From Chloroflexota bacterium (GTDB taxonomy: Bacteria > Chloroflexota > Anaerolineae > Anaerolineales > Villigracilaceae): a stretch of DNA of 64,000 nt. The stretch spans positions 1 to 64,000 of the forward strand of contig JAPLGS010000077.1 in assembly GCA_026390015.1 (NCBI GenBank), read 5' to 3'. The stretch's first letter is position 1, and each line of letters opens with the position of its first letter. The position numbers and the translations under genes were made by a program. Below the pieces are notes generated by a model. The model was not told where the DNA came from and made no database searches. It saw only the letters and a program-made list of their open reading frames with translations. Shown here piece after piece: positions 17,225 to 26,314 of the stretch.

Positions 17225-18856
17225 TTAATTCCCCAAAAAATCGATCAACTCGTGACCTGTCGCAGGATGCCGCAGCTTCCGCAAGGCCTTGGCTTCAATC
17301 TGACGGATGCGTTCACGAGTGACATTGAAATAACGGCTGACTTCCTCCAGCGTGTGCTCTTTTCCATCGCGCAGGCCAAAGCGCAGTTCAAGCACATCCC
17401 GTTCACGTTCCGAAAGTGTTTCCAACGCGTGCTGAACCTGCTCGCGGAGCATCTCACGCACTGCCGCGTCCATTGGGGAGGGAGCGTCTTCATCTTCGAT
17501 GAAATCGCCCAGCGAGCTGGAATCTTCGTCTCCCACCGGCCCTTCCAATGATACTGGCTCTTCTGCAGAACGGAGGATACGTTTTACTTTTTGCGAAGCC
17601 TCTTCAAGGCGCGCCTGTATTTCTGGTTTGATCGGCTTATTCTCAGATTGCGCATGCATGATCACATGCATGTCTGAAGCGGAAAGATATCCCACTTCCA
17701 AGGCAAGTTCGGCATTATTCGGGTTTCTACCAAGCACCTGTGTAAGATGCCTCTGCGCGCGCAGGATACGCGAGATGGATTCAAACAAGTGAACAGGAAT
17801 ACGGATGGTGCGCGCCTGTTCTGCTATGGAGCGATTAATGGATTGGCGAATCCACCAGGTTGCATAAGTGCTGAACTTAAAGCCGCGGCGCGGATCGAAT
17901 TTTCCTATCGCGCGCAATAAACCCATGTTGCCTTCCTGGACCAGGTCGAGCAGTGACATGCCACGACCAAGGTAACGCTTGGCGACGCTGACCACCAATC
18001 TTAAATTCGCGCGGATGAGCGCCTCGTTCGCATCCACTGCGCGGACGTGTATCGCGTCCATTTCACTGAACAGGGTTTCATCAGACGGCAGGTTGCGATA
18101 GAGAGTCCTTTGAGGGAGGAATGTATTCTGGTTGCGGATAAACGTCAGCAGCCACTCAGCATAACTAAACGGAAGCAGGTACAGGTTGAGAAAGACCGAG
18201 TAAGCATGTCGGGCAAGGTTATCCCAAAGATGATCCACTCCCCAATGGCCGTTATCCAAATACGCGCGGAAGTAGGATGGAGAATCAAACTGCCAGCCCG
18301 AATGAAGCGACTGGGATTCGGCGATCATCAAAGCAAGGTTGGGAAGTTCATGATCGAGCTGCTCGGTGTCTTCGATCAGGCGATCCCATGAAGTGAGCAT
18401 TTCCAAAAGCAGGGAATGATAGATCGAGGATGCCAGCGAAATACCTTTGCGCTGTTTCAACTTACGAAGCGTTGTGATATGGCGGTCTGCTTCGCTGCAT
18501 GTGGCAAGTCGAAACTCACTATCCGAGCCAAGTAATTTAACCAGGCCGATCTCGCGCAGATACAACCGCACCGGGTCTTCAGAAAGTTCAACAGCAAGCT
18601 CTTGCGAATGCGGCGACTGGATTTCATCCAGATCATCTGACGGCATAAGTAGAGCCTCATCCGTCTCAATGATCTCATCTGTTGTAATATCCAGAGGAAG
18701 GATATTCTCATCATCAAACGAATCCAAAGCAATGTCCGCTGTAAGATCAAGTTGTTTCGCCTTCTTCGCTGCATGAACAGTTGAGGCTGGTTTTGTTTTT
18801 GGCTTTTGATTTTTCTTAACTTTGGAATTGATTTTTATTTTTTCTTTTACAGGCAT
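17225..18856 (-). CDS. rpoD: RNA polymerase sigma-70 factor, primary type
   Basis: A 543-residue sigma factor. After a Lys-rich then acidic N-terminus, region 1.2 is seen at about 93-125 ([18 protein letters not shown]). Region 2 is at about 280-345 ([58 protein letters not shown]). Region 3 follows, and region 4 is C-terminal ([35 protein letters not shown]). The near-consensus 2.4 and 4.2 blocks indicate a housekeeping RpoD/SigA or a close paralogue. It lies 53 bases downstream of dnaG, the classic macromolecular-synthesis arrangement. Whether other sigma-70 paralogues exist in the genome is unknown. Confidence 0.93.
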   Translation of the reverse strand: MPVKEKIKINSKVKKNQKPKTKPASTVHAAKKAKQLDLTADIALDSFDDENILPLDITTDEIIETDEALLMPSDDLDEIQSPHSQELAVELSEDPVRLYLREIGLVKLLGSDSEFRLATCSEADRHITTLRKLKQRKGISLASSIYHSLLLEMLTSWDRLIEDTEQLDHELPNLALMIAESQSLHSGWQFDSPSYFRAYLDNGHWGVDHLWDNLARHAYSVFLNLYLLPFSYAEWLLTFIRNQNTFLPQRTLYRNLPSDETLFSEMDAIHVRAVDANEALIRANLRLVVSVAKRYLGRGMSLLDLVQEGNMGLLRAIGKFDPRRGFKFSTYATWWIRQSINRSIAEQARTIRIPVHLFESISRILRAQRHLTQVLGRNPNNAELALEVGYLSASDMHVIMHAQSENKPIKPEIQARLEEASQKVKRILRSAEEPVSLEGPVGDEDSSSLGDFIEDEDAPSPMDAAVREMLREQVQHALETLSERERDVLELRFGLRDGKEHTLEEVSRYFNVTRERIRQIEAKALRKLRHPATGHELIDFLGN

Positions 18857-18909
18857 CGGTTTCTCTTTCCCAATGTGGCTTGAATAAAGTTTTCACAGGC
18901 CTGCGACCA

Positions 18910-20826
18910 TTAGGCCTGCCGTCTTAATGTTAATTTTCGTTTGGCTTGATCCAAGCTATGCAGCAATCGTGTAAATTGCATAGCCTGCTCCTGATATATT
19001 TTTAAGTTCGCGCCACCCTGTTGCTGTTCATCTTCCTGCAAGAAGCGCAATTGATTTACATTCAACATCGCATTTGCGCGGCGCAGATCAATAAAACGCG
19101 CGAGTAGTTCTTCGAGTAATTTATCATCCACAGGATCAAGTTGTTCTGTTTGCGCAAGCAGATCCAACGAAACATCATTGATCGTTTCGGGCAAGTGACT
19201 CATCACATATTGATGATGATCCTTCTCATCTTGCTCCACGGCCAAACGGATCACTCCGAAAATCAACTGATGGTCAGTATACTCGAAGTCTTCCACCGCG
19301 AGCGCGCTCAAGCCAGACTCCTGCAGTTTTCTATCAAGGCGATATAACAAGACAGGCTTGCGAAACAAAACGCCGATGCAATAAGATTCAATTCTTAAGG
19401 TGGGATTAATCACCACAAGCGGAGTGACAGCCCTTTGACTATGATCCACCGCGCGAAGTCTGCGTCGCAGAACCGGCCCTTGAGCCTGCGTGCCCGCCAA
19501 CACGCTTTCATCAACCCTCAGCATTCGCGCCAGCGCCTGACGATAGGTATCACGTTCCAGCGCGTAGGGCAGATCCTCAATCAACGGCAGCACCTGCGCG
19601 GCAATTTGATTTTTTACTTTTGCATCATTAAGATTTTGCCCCGCCGCAAGTGAATCCATCACATGCGTGACGATCGGCTTGGCATTCTCAATCAGCCGCT
19701 TCCATTCATCTTTGTCGCGCGCCACGATCTCATCAGGGTCGAGATCGTCAGGCATGGATGCCACACGCAAGTCAGCTTGCAGACGGGCTTCATTGCGTAA
19801 AAGTCCGCGCGCGTCAAAACCCAATTCACCTTCACGATCCATCGCTGAACGCGCCGCATCCAATCCACGCAAGACGGCTTTTTGTCCTGCTGTATCAGGG
19901 TCAAGCGCAAGCACAATTCTGCGCGTTGACTTCTTTAGCAAACGCAATTGATCTTCAGTGAGCGCCGTGCCCATCGGCGAGACAACATTCTCATATCCCG
20001 CTTGATGTAAAGCGATCACATCCAGATAGCCTTCCACGATCACGGCCTGGTCCGCCACGCGGATCGGCTTGCGGGCGCGGTCTAATCCGTAAAGGATATG
20101 CCCCTTGGTAAAGATCGGGGTCTCGGGTGAATTCAAAAATTTAGGAATATCGTTCGGATCAACTATGCGCGCACCAAAACCGGCCATCTTCCCAGTCTCA
20201 TCGCGGATGGGGATCATGATGCGGTTGCGGAATTTATCGTTGGTACGTGTTATTTGTTGAGCGTCATCTTCTCTGACCGTTAACAAACCCGCGTCAATTA
20301 ACTCTTGTTGAGTGTAACCCTTTGGAACAAAATGTTTTAGAAGGTTATCGTATCCATGCGGCGCGTATCCCAACCCGAAAGTTTCAATGGTCGTATCGGT
20401 TATTTTTCGTTTTTCACGCAGGTACGTCAAAACCTCATTGTTGTTGAAAAGATGCGTTCGATAATAAATAAGTGCATCTTCCAATAAAAGGCGCAAACGT
20501 TCGTGTGCTTCTTTAATTTGCGGCGCCTCGCGTTGAAGCGACTCGATCTTCACGCCTGCGCGATCTGCCAGTTTTTGCAGAGCATCCTTGAAGTCCAGCC
20601 CGTCGCGCTTCATCACGAATTTAAAAATATCCCCGCCTTCGTTGCATTGACCAAAGCAGCGCCACGTCCCGGACTCAGGCCAAACAACAAAGGCGGGCGT
20701 GTGTTTGTTATCGTGGAATGGACAGAAACCCGTATAGTTCCTACCTGCGTGGCGCAGTTTGACGCCAGCCTCAGACACGAGGTCTACGATATCGATCTTG
20801 GATTTGATGTCATCAATGGTAGCCAT
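18910..20826 (-). CDS. dnaG: DNA primase
   Basis: A 638-residue primase that makes RNA primers at the replication fork. The N-terminal zinc-binding domain has C35, H38, C57 and C61 (FCPFH and RCFGQC). The primase core follows, and the TOPRIM block AVIVEGYLDVIALHQAGYEN with LALDPDTAGQKA is intact. The C-terminal part, expected to bind DnaB, ends with a helical region. It is followed by the sigma-factor gene and has a -10-like TATAAT 12 bases before the ATG, behind a terminator. Confidence 0.96.
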   Translation of the reverse strand: MATIDDIKSKIDIVDLVSEAGVKLRHAGRNYTGFCPFHDNKHTPAFVVWPESGTWRCFGQCNEGGDIFKFVMKRDGLDFKDALQKLADRAGVKIESLQREAPQIKEAHERLRLLLEDALIYYRTHLFNNNEVLTYLREKRKITDTTIETFGLGYAPHGYDNLLKHFVPKGYTQQELIDAGLLTVREDDAQQITRTNDKFRNRIMIPIRDETGKMAGFGARIVDPNDIPKFLNSPETPIFTKGHILYGLDRARKPIRVADQAVIVEGYLDVIALHQAGYENVVSPMGTALTEDQLRLLKKSTRRIVLALDPDTAGQKAVLRGLDAARSAMDREGELGFDARGLLRNEARLQADLRVASMPDDLDPDEIVARDKDEWKRLIENAKPIVTHVMDSLAAGQNLNDAKVKNQIAAQVLPLIEDLPYALERDTYRQALARMLRVDESVLAGTQAQGPVLRRRLRAVDHSQRAVTPLVVINPTLRIESYCIGVLFRKPVLLYRLDRKLQESGLSALAVEDFEYTDHQLIFGVIRLAVEQDEKDHHQYVMSHLPETINDVSLDLLAQTEQLDPVDDKLLEELLARFIDLRRANAMLNVNQLRFLQEDEQQQGGANLKIYQEQAMQFTRLLHSLDQAKRKLTLRRQA

Positions 20827-20837
20827 AGGGTGAGTGA

Positions 20838-20843
20838 ATTATA
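20838..20843 (-). promoter_or_regulatory. Possible -10 box of dnaG
   Basis: TATAAT on the minus strand, 12 bases before dnaG's ATG and just behind the glyQS terminator. It would give a leader of only about five bases. No convincing -35 was found. Confidence 0.35.
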
Positions 20844-20862
20844 GACGCAATTGGCAAAATAA

Positions 20863-20891
20863 AACCGCAGAGACACAGAGTCTCTGCGGTT
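20863..20891 (-). terminator. Terminator of glyQS
   Basis: Perfect 11-bp arms AACCGCAGAGA and TCTCTGCGGTT with a 7-base loop, followed on the minus strand by TTTATTTTG. It lies between the glyQS stop and dnaG. Confidence 0.8.
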
Positions 20892-20908
20892 AATATATTT
20901 AATTTTGG

Positions 20909-23900
20909 CTAGAAGCCTTCGAGTTTACTGAGATCTATCACTCCGTGTGACAACGCGGAAATCCTTTGAAGCAATCCCAGCCGATTTTCCTTCACAGCTT
21001 TATCTTCAGCCATCACCAATATCTTCTCAAAAAATATAGTAATGGACGGAATCATCGAGGAAATATTTTTCAGAAGCGAATCGACATCACCTTCGACAGT
21101 GGGCGGCAGACGAAGGAACGCTTCATATAACCCTTTTTCTGCTTCTTCAACGAGCAGTTTTTCGCTCACTTCGAATTTGGCCTTTTGGTCACGACCATCC
21201 ACCGAGCGGATGATGCGGACACAGCGCGCAAAACCATCCAGCGTGGTTGACCAGTCCTCGCGTCCCACCCAAGCAGACAGTTGCTTCACCGCTCGCACAG
21301 TTCCCGCAGGGTTATTTGATTGCGCCGCAAGAACGGCATCCACAATATCATATTTATAACCAGATTCATTTAGCACAACCTTCAAGCGCCCAGTGATGAA
21401 ATCAAGGATCTGTTTTTGCACATCGTCACTGACTGCAATCGGCTGAGTCTTGGCCGATTTCTTCACAGCTTCGGTTATGTCAAAATCCACATTATGTTCG
21501 ATCAAGGGTTGGACAACACCGATCGCGGCGCGGCGCAAACCAAATGGATCTTTCGCGCCCGTGGGAGCGAGTCCAGCGGCGAAGAGACCAACAAGCGAAT
21601 CGATACGATCTGACAACGCAAGCGCAAGCCCGATCTTTGTCTTCGGAACGGTTTGATATTGTTCGGAGATCGCCTGCGCCGCTTGTACATTTTCGCCAGA
21701 ACGCAGCGCATATTCGCCGCCGATTATTCCTTGCAGAGAAGTCATCTCTGTGACCATCTGAGTTGCAAGGTCTGCTTTGGCAAGGTAGATACTTCGCGCA
21801 AGATATTTGATGTCCATCACATCCTTGAAGCCGAGCATTGCGCCCACTTCCGCGCCCAAGATCAACATGCGGTTGGATTTGTCGAGCATGGAACCAAGAT
21901 TGGTGTGGAAGGTGAGCGAAGAAAGTTTGGAACGATATTCTTCGAGTTTGAGTTTGACATCTTCGCGGACGAAGAAGTTGGCATCGGCAAAGCGCGCGCC
22001 GAGGACATGCTCGTTTCCCTCGCGTACGGTGTCAATGTGAATGTCGTCACCGTTGCGAATGGCGATGAAGTGAGGGAGTAATTGGTAATTGGTAATTGGT
22101 TGGTTGGCCTTGGCAACAGGAAAATATCTCTGGTGCTTCTTCATTACCGAGATCAAAACATCTTTGGGCAGTTGCAGAAATTCGGGGTCAAACCCACCCA
22201 TGACTGCGGTGGGCATTTCAATTAAGTTGGTGACTTCGTTGAGCAAGCGTTCTTCGATGATGGCTTGTCCGCCGAGTAGGGCTGCGGCTTGGTTGACCTG
22301 TTCCACAATGGATGCTTTGCGTTCTTCTTTGTCAAGGAGGATTCCTGCTTCACGAATCACCTCAAAGTATTTCTCAGCAGAAGGGATTTTAATTTCAGGT
22401 GAACCGTAAGGGCGCAACCCACGACTCAAATTACCACTCACAACGCCAGCATATTCGAACGGGATGATCATGTCGCCGAGCAACGCCACGTACCAGCGGA
22501 TGGGGCGTGAGAAGGCAACGCCTGAGTCATTCCATCTCATCGATTTTTCGAACTTGATGCTTTCGACGAGTTTGGGTAATGCATCCACGAGGACTTCAGG
22601 AGTCGGGCGTCCCTTTTGCTTGACGACAGCCGCCACGTATTTTCCACCGTCGATCTCGCGGGCTTCGAGTGTGGCAGGGTCGAGATTATTTTTCTTGGCA
22701 AATCCAAGCGCGGCTTGCGTGGGCTTGCCGTCTTTGTCGAAGGCTTTATCTGCGGGCGGACCTTTGACGAGGTCTTCGCGGTCTGGCTGATTCGGGGAGA
22801 GAGAGTCGATAGAAACAACGATTCGCCTCGGGGTTGTAAAGATCCGGACATCTCCATGATCAAGTCTAAGTTCGTTAAGCAGCGTTGGAATCCGCTGGCT
22901 GATTTGTTCGTAGGCGGAGTCCACATCGTTGGCGGGTAATTCTTCGACTCCGATTTCGAGGAGGAAGGTATTAGGGATTAGGTGATCAGGGATCAGGTTC
23001 CTAATTACCTTATTACCTGATTCCTTATTACCTGATTCCTTTAGCAACGGATACTCCAACTTCATACGCTGTTCCCCATAAGCCACCGCCACGCCCTTCG
23101 CCAGTTCGCGGATGCGGCGGAAGAAGGCCTGTCTCTCCGCAACACTGACCGCGCCGCGTGTATCTAAAATATTGAAGCAGTGCGAGCATTTGAGGACGTA
23201 GTCGTGCGCGGGGACGATGAGACCCTGTGCAAGACAGGCGTCGGCTTCGGCGGAGAAGAGGTCATACATGGCGCGGACGCGTTCGACGTTGGCGGTCTCG
23301 AAATAATATTTGGAGTGTTCGAATTCTTCCTGACGGCGGATCTCGCCGTAGGTGACGCCTGCGCCGTATTCCTCGTTCCAGATGGCTTTGGCGTTGTTGA
23401 GCGCGATGAGGATGCGTTCGAGCCCATAGGTGATCTCGACCGAGACGGGGTCGAGCGCCACTCCGCCCATCTGCTGGAAGTAGGTGAACTGCGTGATCTC
23501 CTGCCCGTCGAGCCAGACCTCCCAGCCCAGCCCCCACGCGGAGATGGCGGGCTGTTCCCAGTTATCCTCCACGAAGCGGATGTCGTGCTGACGCGGGTCG
23601 ATGCCGAGGGCTTTGAGCGACTCAAGATAGAGTTCCTGCGGATTGCCAGGGTCGGGCTTGAGGATGACCTGATACTGGGTGTGCAATTGGAAGCGGTTGG
23701 GGTTCTCGCCGTAGCGCCCGTCATCGGGGCGGACAGACGGCTCGACGTACGCCACATTCCACGGCTCGGGTCCGAGCACGCGCAGGAAGGTGGCCGGGTT
23801 CATCGTCCCTGCGCCGACTTGGGTGTAGTACGGCTGTGTGATCAAGCATCCGTGCGATGCCCAGAAGTCTTGTAGTTTAAGGATGATTTCTTGAAAGGAG

Positions 23901-23914
23901 GAGGGTTTCGTCAT
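20909..23914 (-). CDS. glyQS: Glycyl-tRNA synthetase, alpha and beta subunits fused
   Basis: A 1001-residue protein that joins the bacterial alpha2beta2 GlyRS chains. Residues 1-291 are GlyQ ([57 protein letters not shown]). From 318 on it is GlyS ([14 protein letters not shown]; later [14 protein letters not shown]). The linker 292-317 is translated from repeat DNA: KESGN twice, then [15 protein letters not shown] second repeat-derived insertion gives NQPITNYQL at about 603-611. Fused GlyRS occurs in other phyla (for example Chlamydiae), so the fusion is not novel in itself. The enzyme should be cytoplasmic and essential. Confidence 0.95.
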   Translation of the reverse strand: MTKPSSFQEIILKLQDFWASHGCLITQPYYTQVGAGTMNPATFLRVLGPEPWNVAYVEPSVRPDDGRYGENPNRFQLHTQYQVILKPDPGNPQELYLESLKALGIDPRQHDIRFVEDNWEQPAISAWGLGWEVWLDGQEITQFTYFQQMGGVALDPVSVEITYGLERILIALNNAKAIWNEEYGAGVTYGEIRRQEEFEHSKYYFETANVERVRAMYDLFSAEADACLAQGLIVPAHDYVLKCSHCFNILDTRGAVSVAERQAFFRRIRELAKGVAVAYGEQRMKLEYPLLKESGNKESGNKVIRNLIPDHLIPNTFLLEIGVEELPANDVDSAYEQISQRIPTLLNELRLDHGDVRIFTTPRRIVVSIDSLSPNQPDREDLVKGPPADKAFDKDGKPTQAALGFAKKNNLDPATLEAREIDGGKYVAAVVKQKGRPTPEVLVDALPKLVESIKFEKSMRWNDSGVAFSRPIRWYVALLGDMIIPFEYAGVVSGNLSRGLRPYGSPEIKIPSAEKYFEVIREAGILLDKEERKASIVEQVNQAAALLGGQAIIEERLLNEVTNLIEMPTAVMGGFDPEFLQLPKDVLISVMKKHQRYFPVAKANQPITNYQLLPHFIAIRNGDDIHIDTVREGNEHVLGARFADANFFVREDVKLKLEEYRSKLSSLTFHTNLGSMLDKSNRMLILGAEVGAMLGFKDVMDIKYLARSIYLAKADLATQMVTEMTSLQGIIGGEYALRSGENVQAAQAISEQYQTVPKTKIGLALALSDRIDSLVGLFAAGLAPTGAKDPFGLRRAAIGVVQPLIEHNVDFDITEAVKKSAKTQPIAVSDDVQKQILDFITGRLKVVLNESGYKYDIVDAVLAAQSNNPAGTVRAVKQLSAWVGREDWSTTLDGFARCVRIIRSVDGRDQKAKFEVSEKLLVEEAEKGLYEAFLRLPPTVEGDVDSLLKNISSMIPSITIFFEKILVMAEDKAVKENRLGLLQRISALSHGVIDLSKLEGF
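22079..22108. repeat. 7-bp tandem repeat inside glyQS
   Basis: Three exact copies of TAATTGG (22079-22099) followed by TTGGTTGG. It is read in frame as NQPITNYQL within the GlyS part. Confidence 0.85.
22970..23040. repeat. Repeat-derived linker DNA inside glyQS
   Basis: Heptamers (TTAGGGA, TTAGGTG, ATCAGGG, ATCAGGT) followed by two exact copies of the 15-mer TATTACCTGATTCCT (23011-23025 and 23026-23040). It encodes the junction between the GlyQ and GlyS halves. Confidence 0.85.
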
Positions 23915-24196
23915 TTACAATTTCCGATTTTGGATTTACGATTTTTGATTGATGATTGCGGGGGGATTATAACTGATTGAATCGCGATGGATGATTTGCG
24001 CTTCACGTGGCTGGGGAAGTTGATTCTGTTTCGATGGGCATTTGTCCACGCCTTTACCCCGCTCCGACGTGGAACGTCAGGGCTATTTTTACGAAGTCCG
24101 CTCAAAGCGGACTAAAAACTCAATTAAGAATTCCCTGAGCGTAGCAGAAAAAGACTTTGAGAAGGCGTTTAAATTCAATCATAGGTCATCAAACTA
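23915..24196. other. Gene-free stretch upstream of glyQS
   Basis: Immediately upstream of glyQS lie 7-bp-like words (GATTTTGGATTTACGATTTT) and a possible -10 box TATAAT on the minus strand at 23966-23971. Further up are a GACGT-TCC-ACGTC palindrome, a hairpin AGTCCGCT-CAA-AGCGGACT (24095-24113), and at 24138-24170 a short relic (GCAGAAAAAGACTTTGAGAA) that resembles the relics at 24686 and 25530. I found no T-box specifier or antiterminator. Confidence 0.4.
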
Positions 24197-24556
24197 TTAT
24201 GACGCATGTATTCCATAATACATAACTAGTAAAAAGAGTATCGCAAGAACCATTGTTACAATGGCAAAAATTCCTATAAAAATTGCGGAAATTGAGATTG
24301 CCTTGTTTGTATCATTATCTGTAAGCGATATTCCGCCAGCAATTATTCCTACAAACGGCACGATAGCACCTACGCACAAAATGCCTTGCACACTTAAAAA
24401 CATCGGGTTATTAATTAAAAAATCTTCAGCCATAAAACCGATGGCAATAGAAACACAACAGAAGATGCTCGATGAAAGAGAAAGCATCAAGGCAACAATG
24501 GGAAGTTTTGACTTTGGTCGAAATTCAATTTCTGGAACATCGTGTTGATCTATCAT
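24197..24556 (-). CDS. Small three-helix membrane protein, function unknown
   Basis: A 119-residue protein not recognised with confidence. After a polar N-terminus it has three hydrophobic segments at about 21-41, 57-77 and 86-112, the middle one with VGAIVPFVGIIAGGISL and the last with AISISAIFIGIFAIVTMVLA. The pattern resembles DUF4190-type small membrane proteins. AGGTGG precedes the ATG by two bases. It stands alone between glyQS and the HEPN/MNT module. Confidence 0.6.
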   Translation of the reverse strand: MIDQHDVPEIEFRPKSKLPIVALMLSLSSSIFCCVSIAIGFMAEDFLINNPMFLSVQGILCVGAIVPFVGIIAGGISLTDNDTNKAISISAIFIGIFAIVTMVLAILFLLVMYYGIHAS

Positions 24557-24638
24557 GCCACCTGCCTTTGTTGATGGAGAAAATATAATACACTAAACTA
24601 CGCGCCTACGCTTATAGGGTGAGGCGGTCCCTGCGGGG

Positions 24639-24686
24639 AGTCCGCGCATATCATCCCCTTGTGGGACGGGGTCACGGTCCGCGTGG
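24639..24686. repeat. Direct repeat, copy A, flanking the MntA/HepT module
   Basis: A 48-base stretch beginning AGTCCGCGCATATCATCCCC is 45/48 identical to 25459-25506. Both copies are followed by GCAxAGGAAxACTTT-like sequence and CATAAGGATGA. The plus strand of both reads as the remains of one coding frame (SAHIIPL-x-DG-x-TVRV). Confidence 0.85.
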
Positions 24687-24749
24687 CAGAGGAAGACTTT
24701 CAAGGGGCGTTTATCCATAAGGATGAAGGATGAATTATGAAAGATGAAA

Positions 24750-25082
24750 TTAGAGCAGTTTTTCGAGTTCGGGGATCAATTGCGGCAAGTCAGTCTGGAT
24801 GGTATCCCACATGAGTTTTTCGTCAATTCTAAAATAGACATGTACAATGCGATTCCGCATGGCACGCATGAGAGTCCACGGGATTGCTGTATATTTTTCT
24901 TCAACTTCTTCGGGAATTTGATTTGCCGCTTCGCCAATAATGATGAAATTCATCTCGACTGCACGAATGGATTTATCATCTACCTTGAAAGACTCAAAAT
25001 CCATGCCGAGCGTAAACTGTTGGATTTCAGCAATCGCGTCCAGAATATCTCGAATACGCTCTCGCCAGTCTCTAGGTGACAC
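24750..25082 (-). CDS. HepT-like HEPN RNase (DUF86), toxin-type
   Basis: A 110-residue helical protein of the HepT/DUF86 family. The RNase motif R-x4-6-H is present in MRNRIVHVYFRID, and the block NFIIIGEAANQIPEEV is typical. In characterised MntA/HepT pairs this is the toxin, an RNase inactivated by AMPylation of a Tyr near the motif; here the Y in HVYF fits. Its start overlaps the end of the nucleotidyltransferase gene by 11 bases. Confidence 0.9.
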   Translation of the reverse strand: MSPRDWRERIRDILDAIAEIQQFTLGMDFESFKVDDKSIRAVEMNFIIIGEAANQIPEEVEEKYTAIPWTLMRAMRNRIVHVYFRIDEKLMWDTIQTDLPQLIPELEKLL

Positions 25083-25365
25083 GGATCAACTCCCCCATGA
25101 TGCGTTCTTTTATGTAAGGTTTCAAACTGTCGGGAGTCCCAAGGTCAACGGGACAGCCGAGCAATTTTTCAAGATAATCCTGCAAAGCGAACAGGCCGAA
25201 ATAACCAACAGGACGATTGAACTCCACGAGCAAATCCACGTCACTGGTGGATGTGGCTTCGTTCCGCGCCACGGAGCCAAACAGCAACAAGGATTTCACG
25301 CCAAATTTAGTTATCAATTCGGCGTTTTTTTGTTTCAAGGTTTGGAGAACAATATCCTGTTTCAT
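25072..25365 (-). CDS. MntA-like minimal nucleotidyltransferase, antitoxin-type
   Basis: From the ATG at 25365 a 97-residue protein. The active-site motif GSVARNEATSTSDVDLLVEF is complete. The family transfers AMP to the HEPN partner. An in-frame ATG at 25395 is also possible, but a -10 box (TATAAT) sits six bases before 25365, between the two, and favours the shorter form. It is the first gene of the pair and is followed by the HepT-like gene. Confidence 0.9.
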   Translation of the reverse strand: MKQDIVLQTLKQKNAELITKFGVKSLLLFGSVARNEATSTSDVDLLVEFNRPVGYFGLFALQDYLEKLLGCPVDLGTPDSLKPYIKERIMGELIRVT

Positions 25366-25367
25366 AT

Positions 25368-25380
25368 CGCTATTATAACG
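25368..25380 (-). promoter_or_regulatory. -10 box and near-palindrome of the MntA/HepT module
   Basis: TATAAT (25372-25377, minus strand) lies in CGTTATAATAGCG, a palindrome with one mismatch. The wider sequence ATTGAGCGTTATAAT is also found upstream of the neighbouring toxin-antitoxin pair (26167-26183). Confidence 0.55.
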
Positions 25381-25411
25381 CTCAATCCACGCCATCTTTG
25401 GTCAGGTGGGT

Positions 25412-25454
25412 GTGGTTTCGATACGCCCCGAAGAACATGGGGCTACTCAACCAC
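25412..25454. repeat. REP-like palindrome
   Basis: GTGGTTTCGATACGCCCC and GGGGCTACTCAACCAC form an imperfect inverted pair. The GGTTTCGATACG...TACTCAACCACC layout is a common dispersed element in bacterial genomes. Confidence 0.6.
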
Positions 25455-25458
25455 CAAG

Positions 25459-25506
25459 AGTCCGCGCATATCATCCCCTTGCGGGACGGAATCACGGTCC
25501 GCGTGG
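25459..25506. repeat. Direct repeat, copy B, flanking the MntA/HepT module
   Basis: The second copy of the 48-base repeat described at 24639-24686, with three differences. It lies on the other side of the MntA/HepT genes and in the same orientation, followed at 25560 by CATAAGGATGA as in copy A. Confidence 0.85.
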
Positions 25507-25592
25507 GCGTACCCTACGGGCATGATATGGCAAAGGAAAACTTTGAGAAGGCGGAGAGACATAAGGATGAATTAGAAAGGATGAAGAATGAA

Positions 25593-25937
25593 TTATCCGA
25601 ACTCAGCCAATATTTTCTTTATCTTTGCGGAGGAAATATCAGATTGCTCGGTCTTTGAGTAAATTGTTACGAGGATTACAGCCGTTGCTGTTTTCAGATA
25701 GTAAATTACGCGATAGCCACCGCTTTTTCCGCGAGATACATCACTGTTGCGAATGCGAATTTTGAAGATTGTGTAGCCAGTCCCCTGCACCTGATCGCCA
25801 ATAAATTCCCCATGTTGAATTTGCTCGATAATTGGTTGAACATCCGAACGAATATGAGGGTACTTCTTCGCCAGTCCACGCAGATTGCGTTTGAACTCTG
25901 GAGTAAAAGCAATCTCAATCGTCGGCTTATGCGGCAT
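25593..25937 (-). CDS. RelE/ParE-superfamily toxin-like protein
   Basis: A 114-residue protein from the ATG at 25937 (MPHKPTIEIAFTPEFKRNLR). The order EFKRNLRGLAKKYP, then GYTIFKIRIRNSDVSRGKSG and GYRVIYYLKTATAVILVTIY fits RelE/HigB-type ribosome-dependent or related toxins. Its start overlaps the upstream small gene by 11 bases, as in many toxin-antitoxin pairs. The specific subfamily is uncertain. Confidence 0.75.
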   Translation of the reverse strand: MPHKPTIEIAFTPEFKRNLRGLAKKYPHIRSDVQPIIEQIQHGEFIGDQVQGTGYTIFKIRIRNSDVSRGKSGGYRVIYYLKTATAVILVTIYSKTEQSDISSAKIKKILAEFG

Positions 25938-26145
25938 GGATGCCTTCCCAAAGTTGATCAAGCGGCATAAGTTCGTTGTTCATCGCCTCTTTCCAGCCTT
26001 GCGTAAAACTTTCATCTGCGGGCTTAAGCGTCACGGTCTCGCGGAACAGACGCACCATTTCCAATAAGGCGGGCAAATATTCATCAGGCGTTTTTTCGAT
26101 TTCCTGTGAAATTTTTTTCGTGTACAAAGTTGGATAAACAGTCAT
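25927..26145 (-). CDS. Putative antitoxin partner of the RelE-like protein
   Basis: A 72-residue acidic, helical protein (KTPDEYLPALLEMVRLFRET, then ADESFTQGWKEAMN and DQLWEGIHAA). Its N-terminal part resembles small antitoxins with a ribbon or helical DNA-binding region followed by a toxin-binding tail; I do not recognise the exact family. The start has AGGAG eight bases upstream and a TATAAT palindrome about 25 bases upstream. The role is inferred from the overlapping toxin gene. Confidence 0.65.
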   Translation of the reverse strand: MTVYPTLYTKKISQEIEKTPDEYLPALLEMVRLFRETVTLKPADESFTQGWKEAMNNELMPLDQLWEGIHAA

Positions 26146-26166
26146 TGTATTTCTCCTGAACTATAT

Positions 26167-26179
26167 CGTTATTATAACG
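26167..26179 (-). promoter_or_regulatory. Palindromic -10/operator of the RelE-like module
   Basis: A perfect palindrome CGTTAT-T-ATAACG that contains TATAAT on the minus strand (26171-26176). A near-identical 22-base stretch precedes the MntA/HepT module. It could be both promoter and autorepression site. Confidence 0.5.
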
Positions 26180-26180
26180 C

Positions 26181-26267
26181 TCAATTTTGGAGAAGGTGTT
26201 TTGCTTTGTCGAGCCACGCGTCCACGCCGTCTTGTAAAGTATCTACCCCACATGGAATTTTTTTCAT
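26181..26267 (-). CDS. Possible 28-residue ORF or gene relic
   Basis: The minus strand reads MKKIPCGVDTLQDGVDAWLD then KAKHLLQN and stop. The composition looks protein-like, but there is no convincing ribosome binding site. It may be the remains of a larger gene lost beside the toxin-antitoxin pair. Confidence 0.2.
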   Translation of the reverse strand: MKKIPCGVDTLQDGVDAWLDKAKHLLQN

Positions 26268-26314
26268 ACCTGAAAATCTGGTATCCTTATTGTAAGTAGG
26301 AATAACGAACAGAA

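Noticed and set aside
23180..23875. Long plus-strand frame of 231 codons
   Set aside because: It lies wholly antisense to the strongly conserved GlyQ part of glyQS; its composition follows from codon bias on the other strand.
23915..24196. T-box leader upstream of glyQS
   Set aside because: No T-box core sequence or antiterminator was found, and the probable -10 box leaves only about 45 bases of leader.
25398..25658. Plus-strand frame of 86 codons
   Set aside because: It runs through a REP-like palindrome, copy B of the direct repeat and the antisense of the RelE-like gene; treated as a relic and not a gene.
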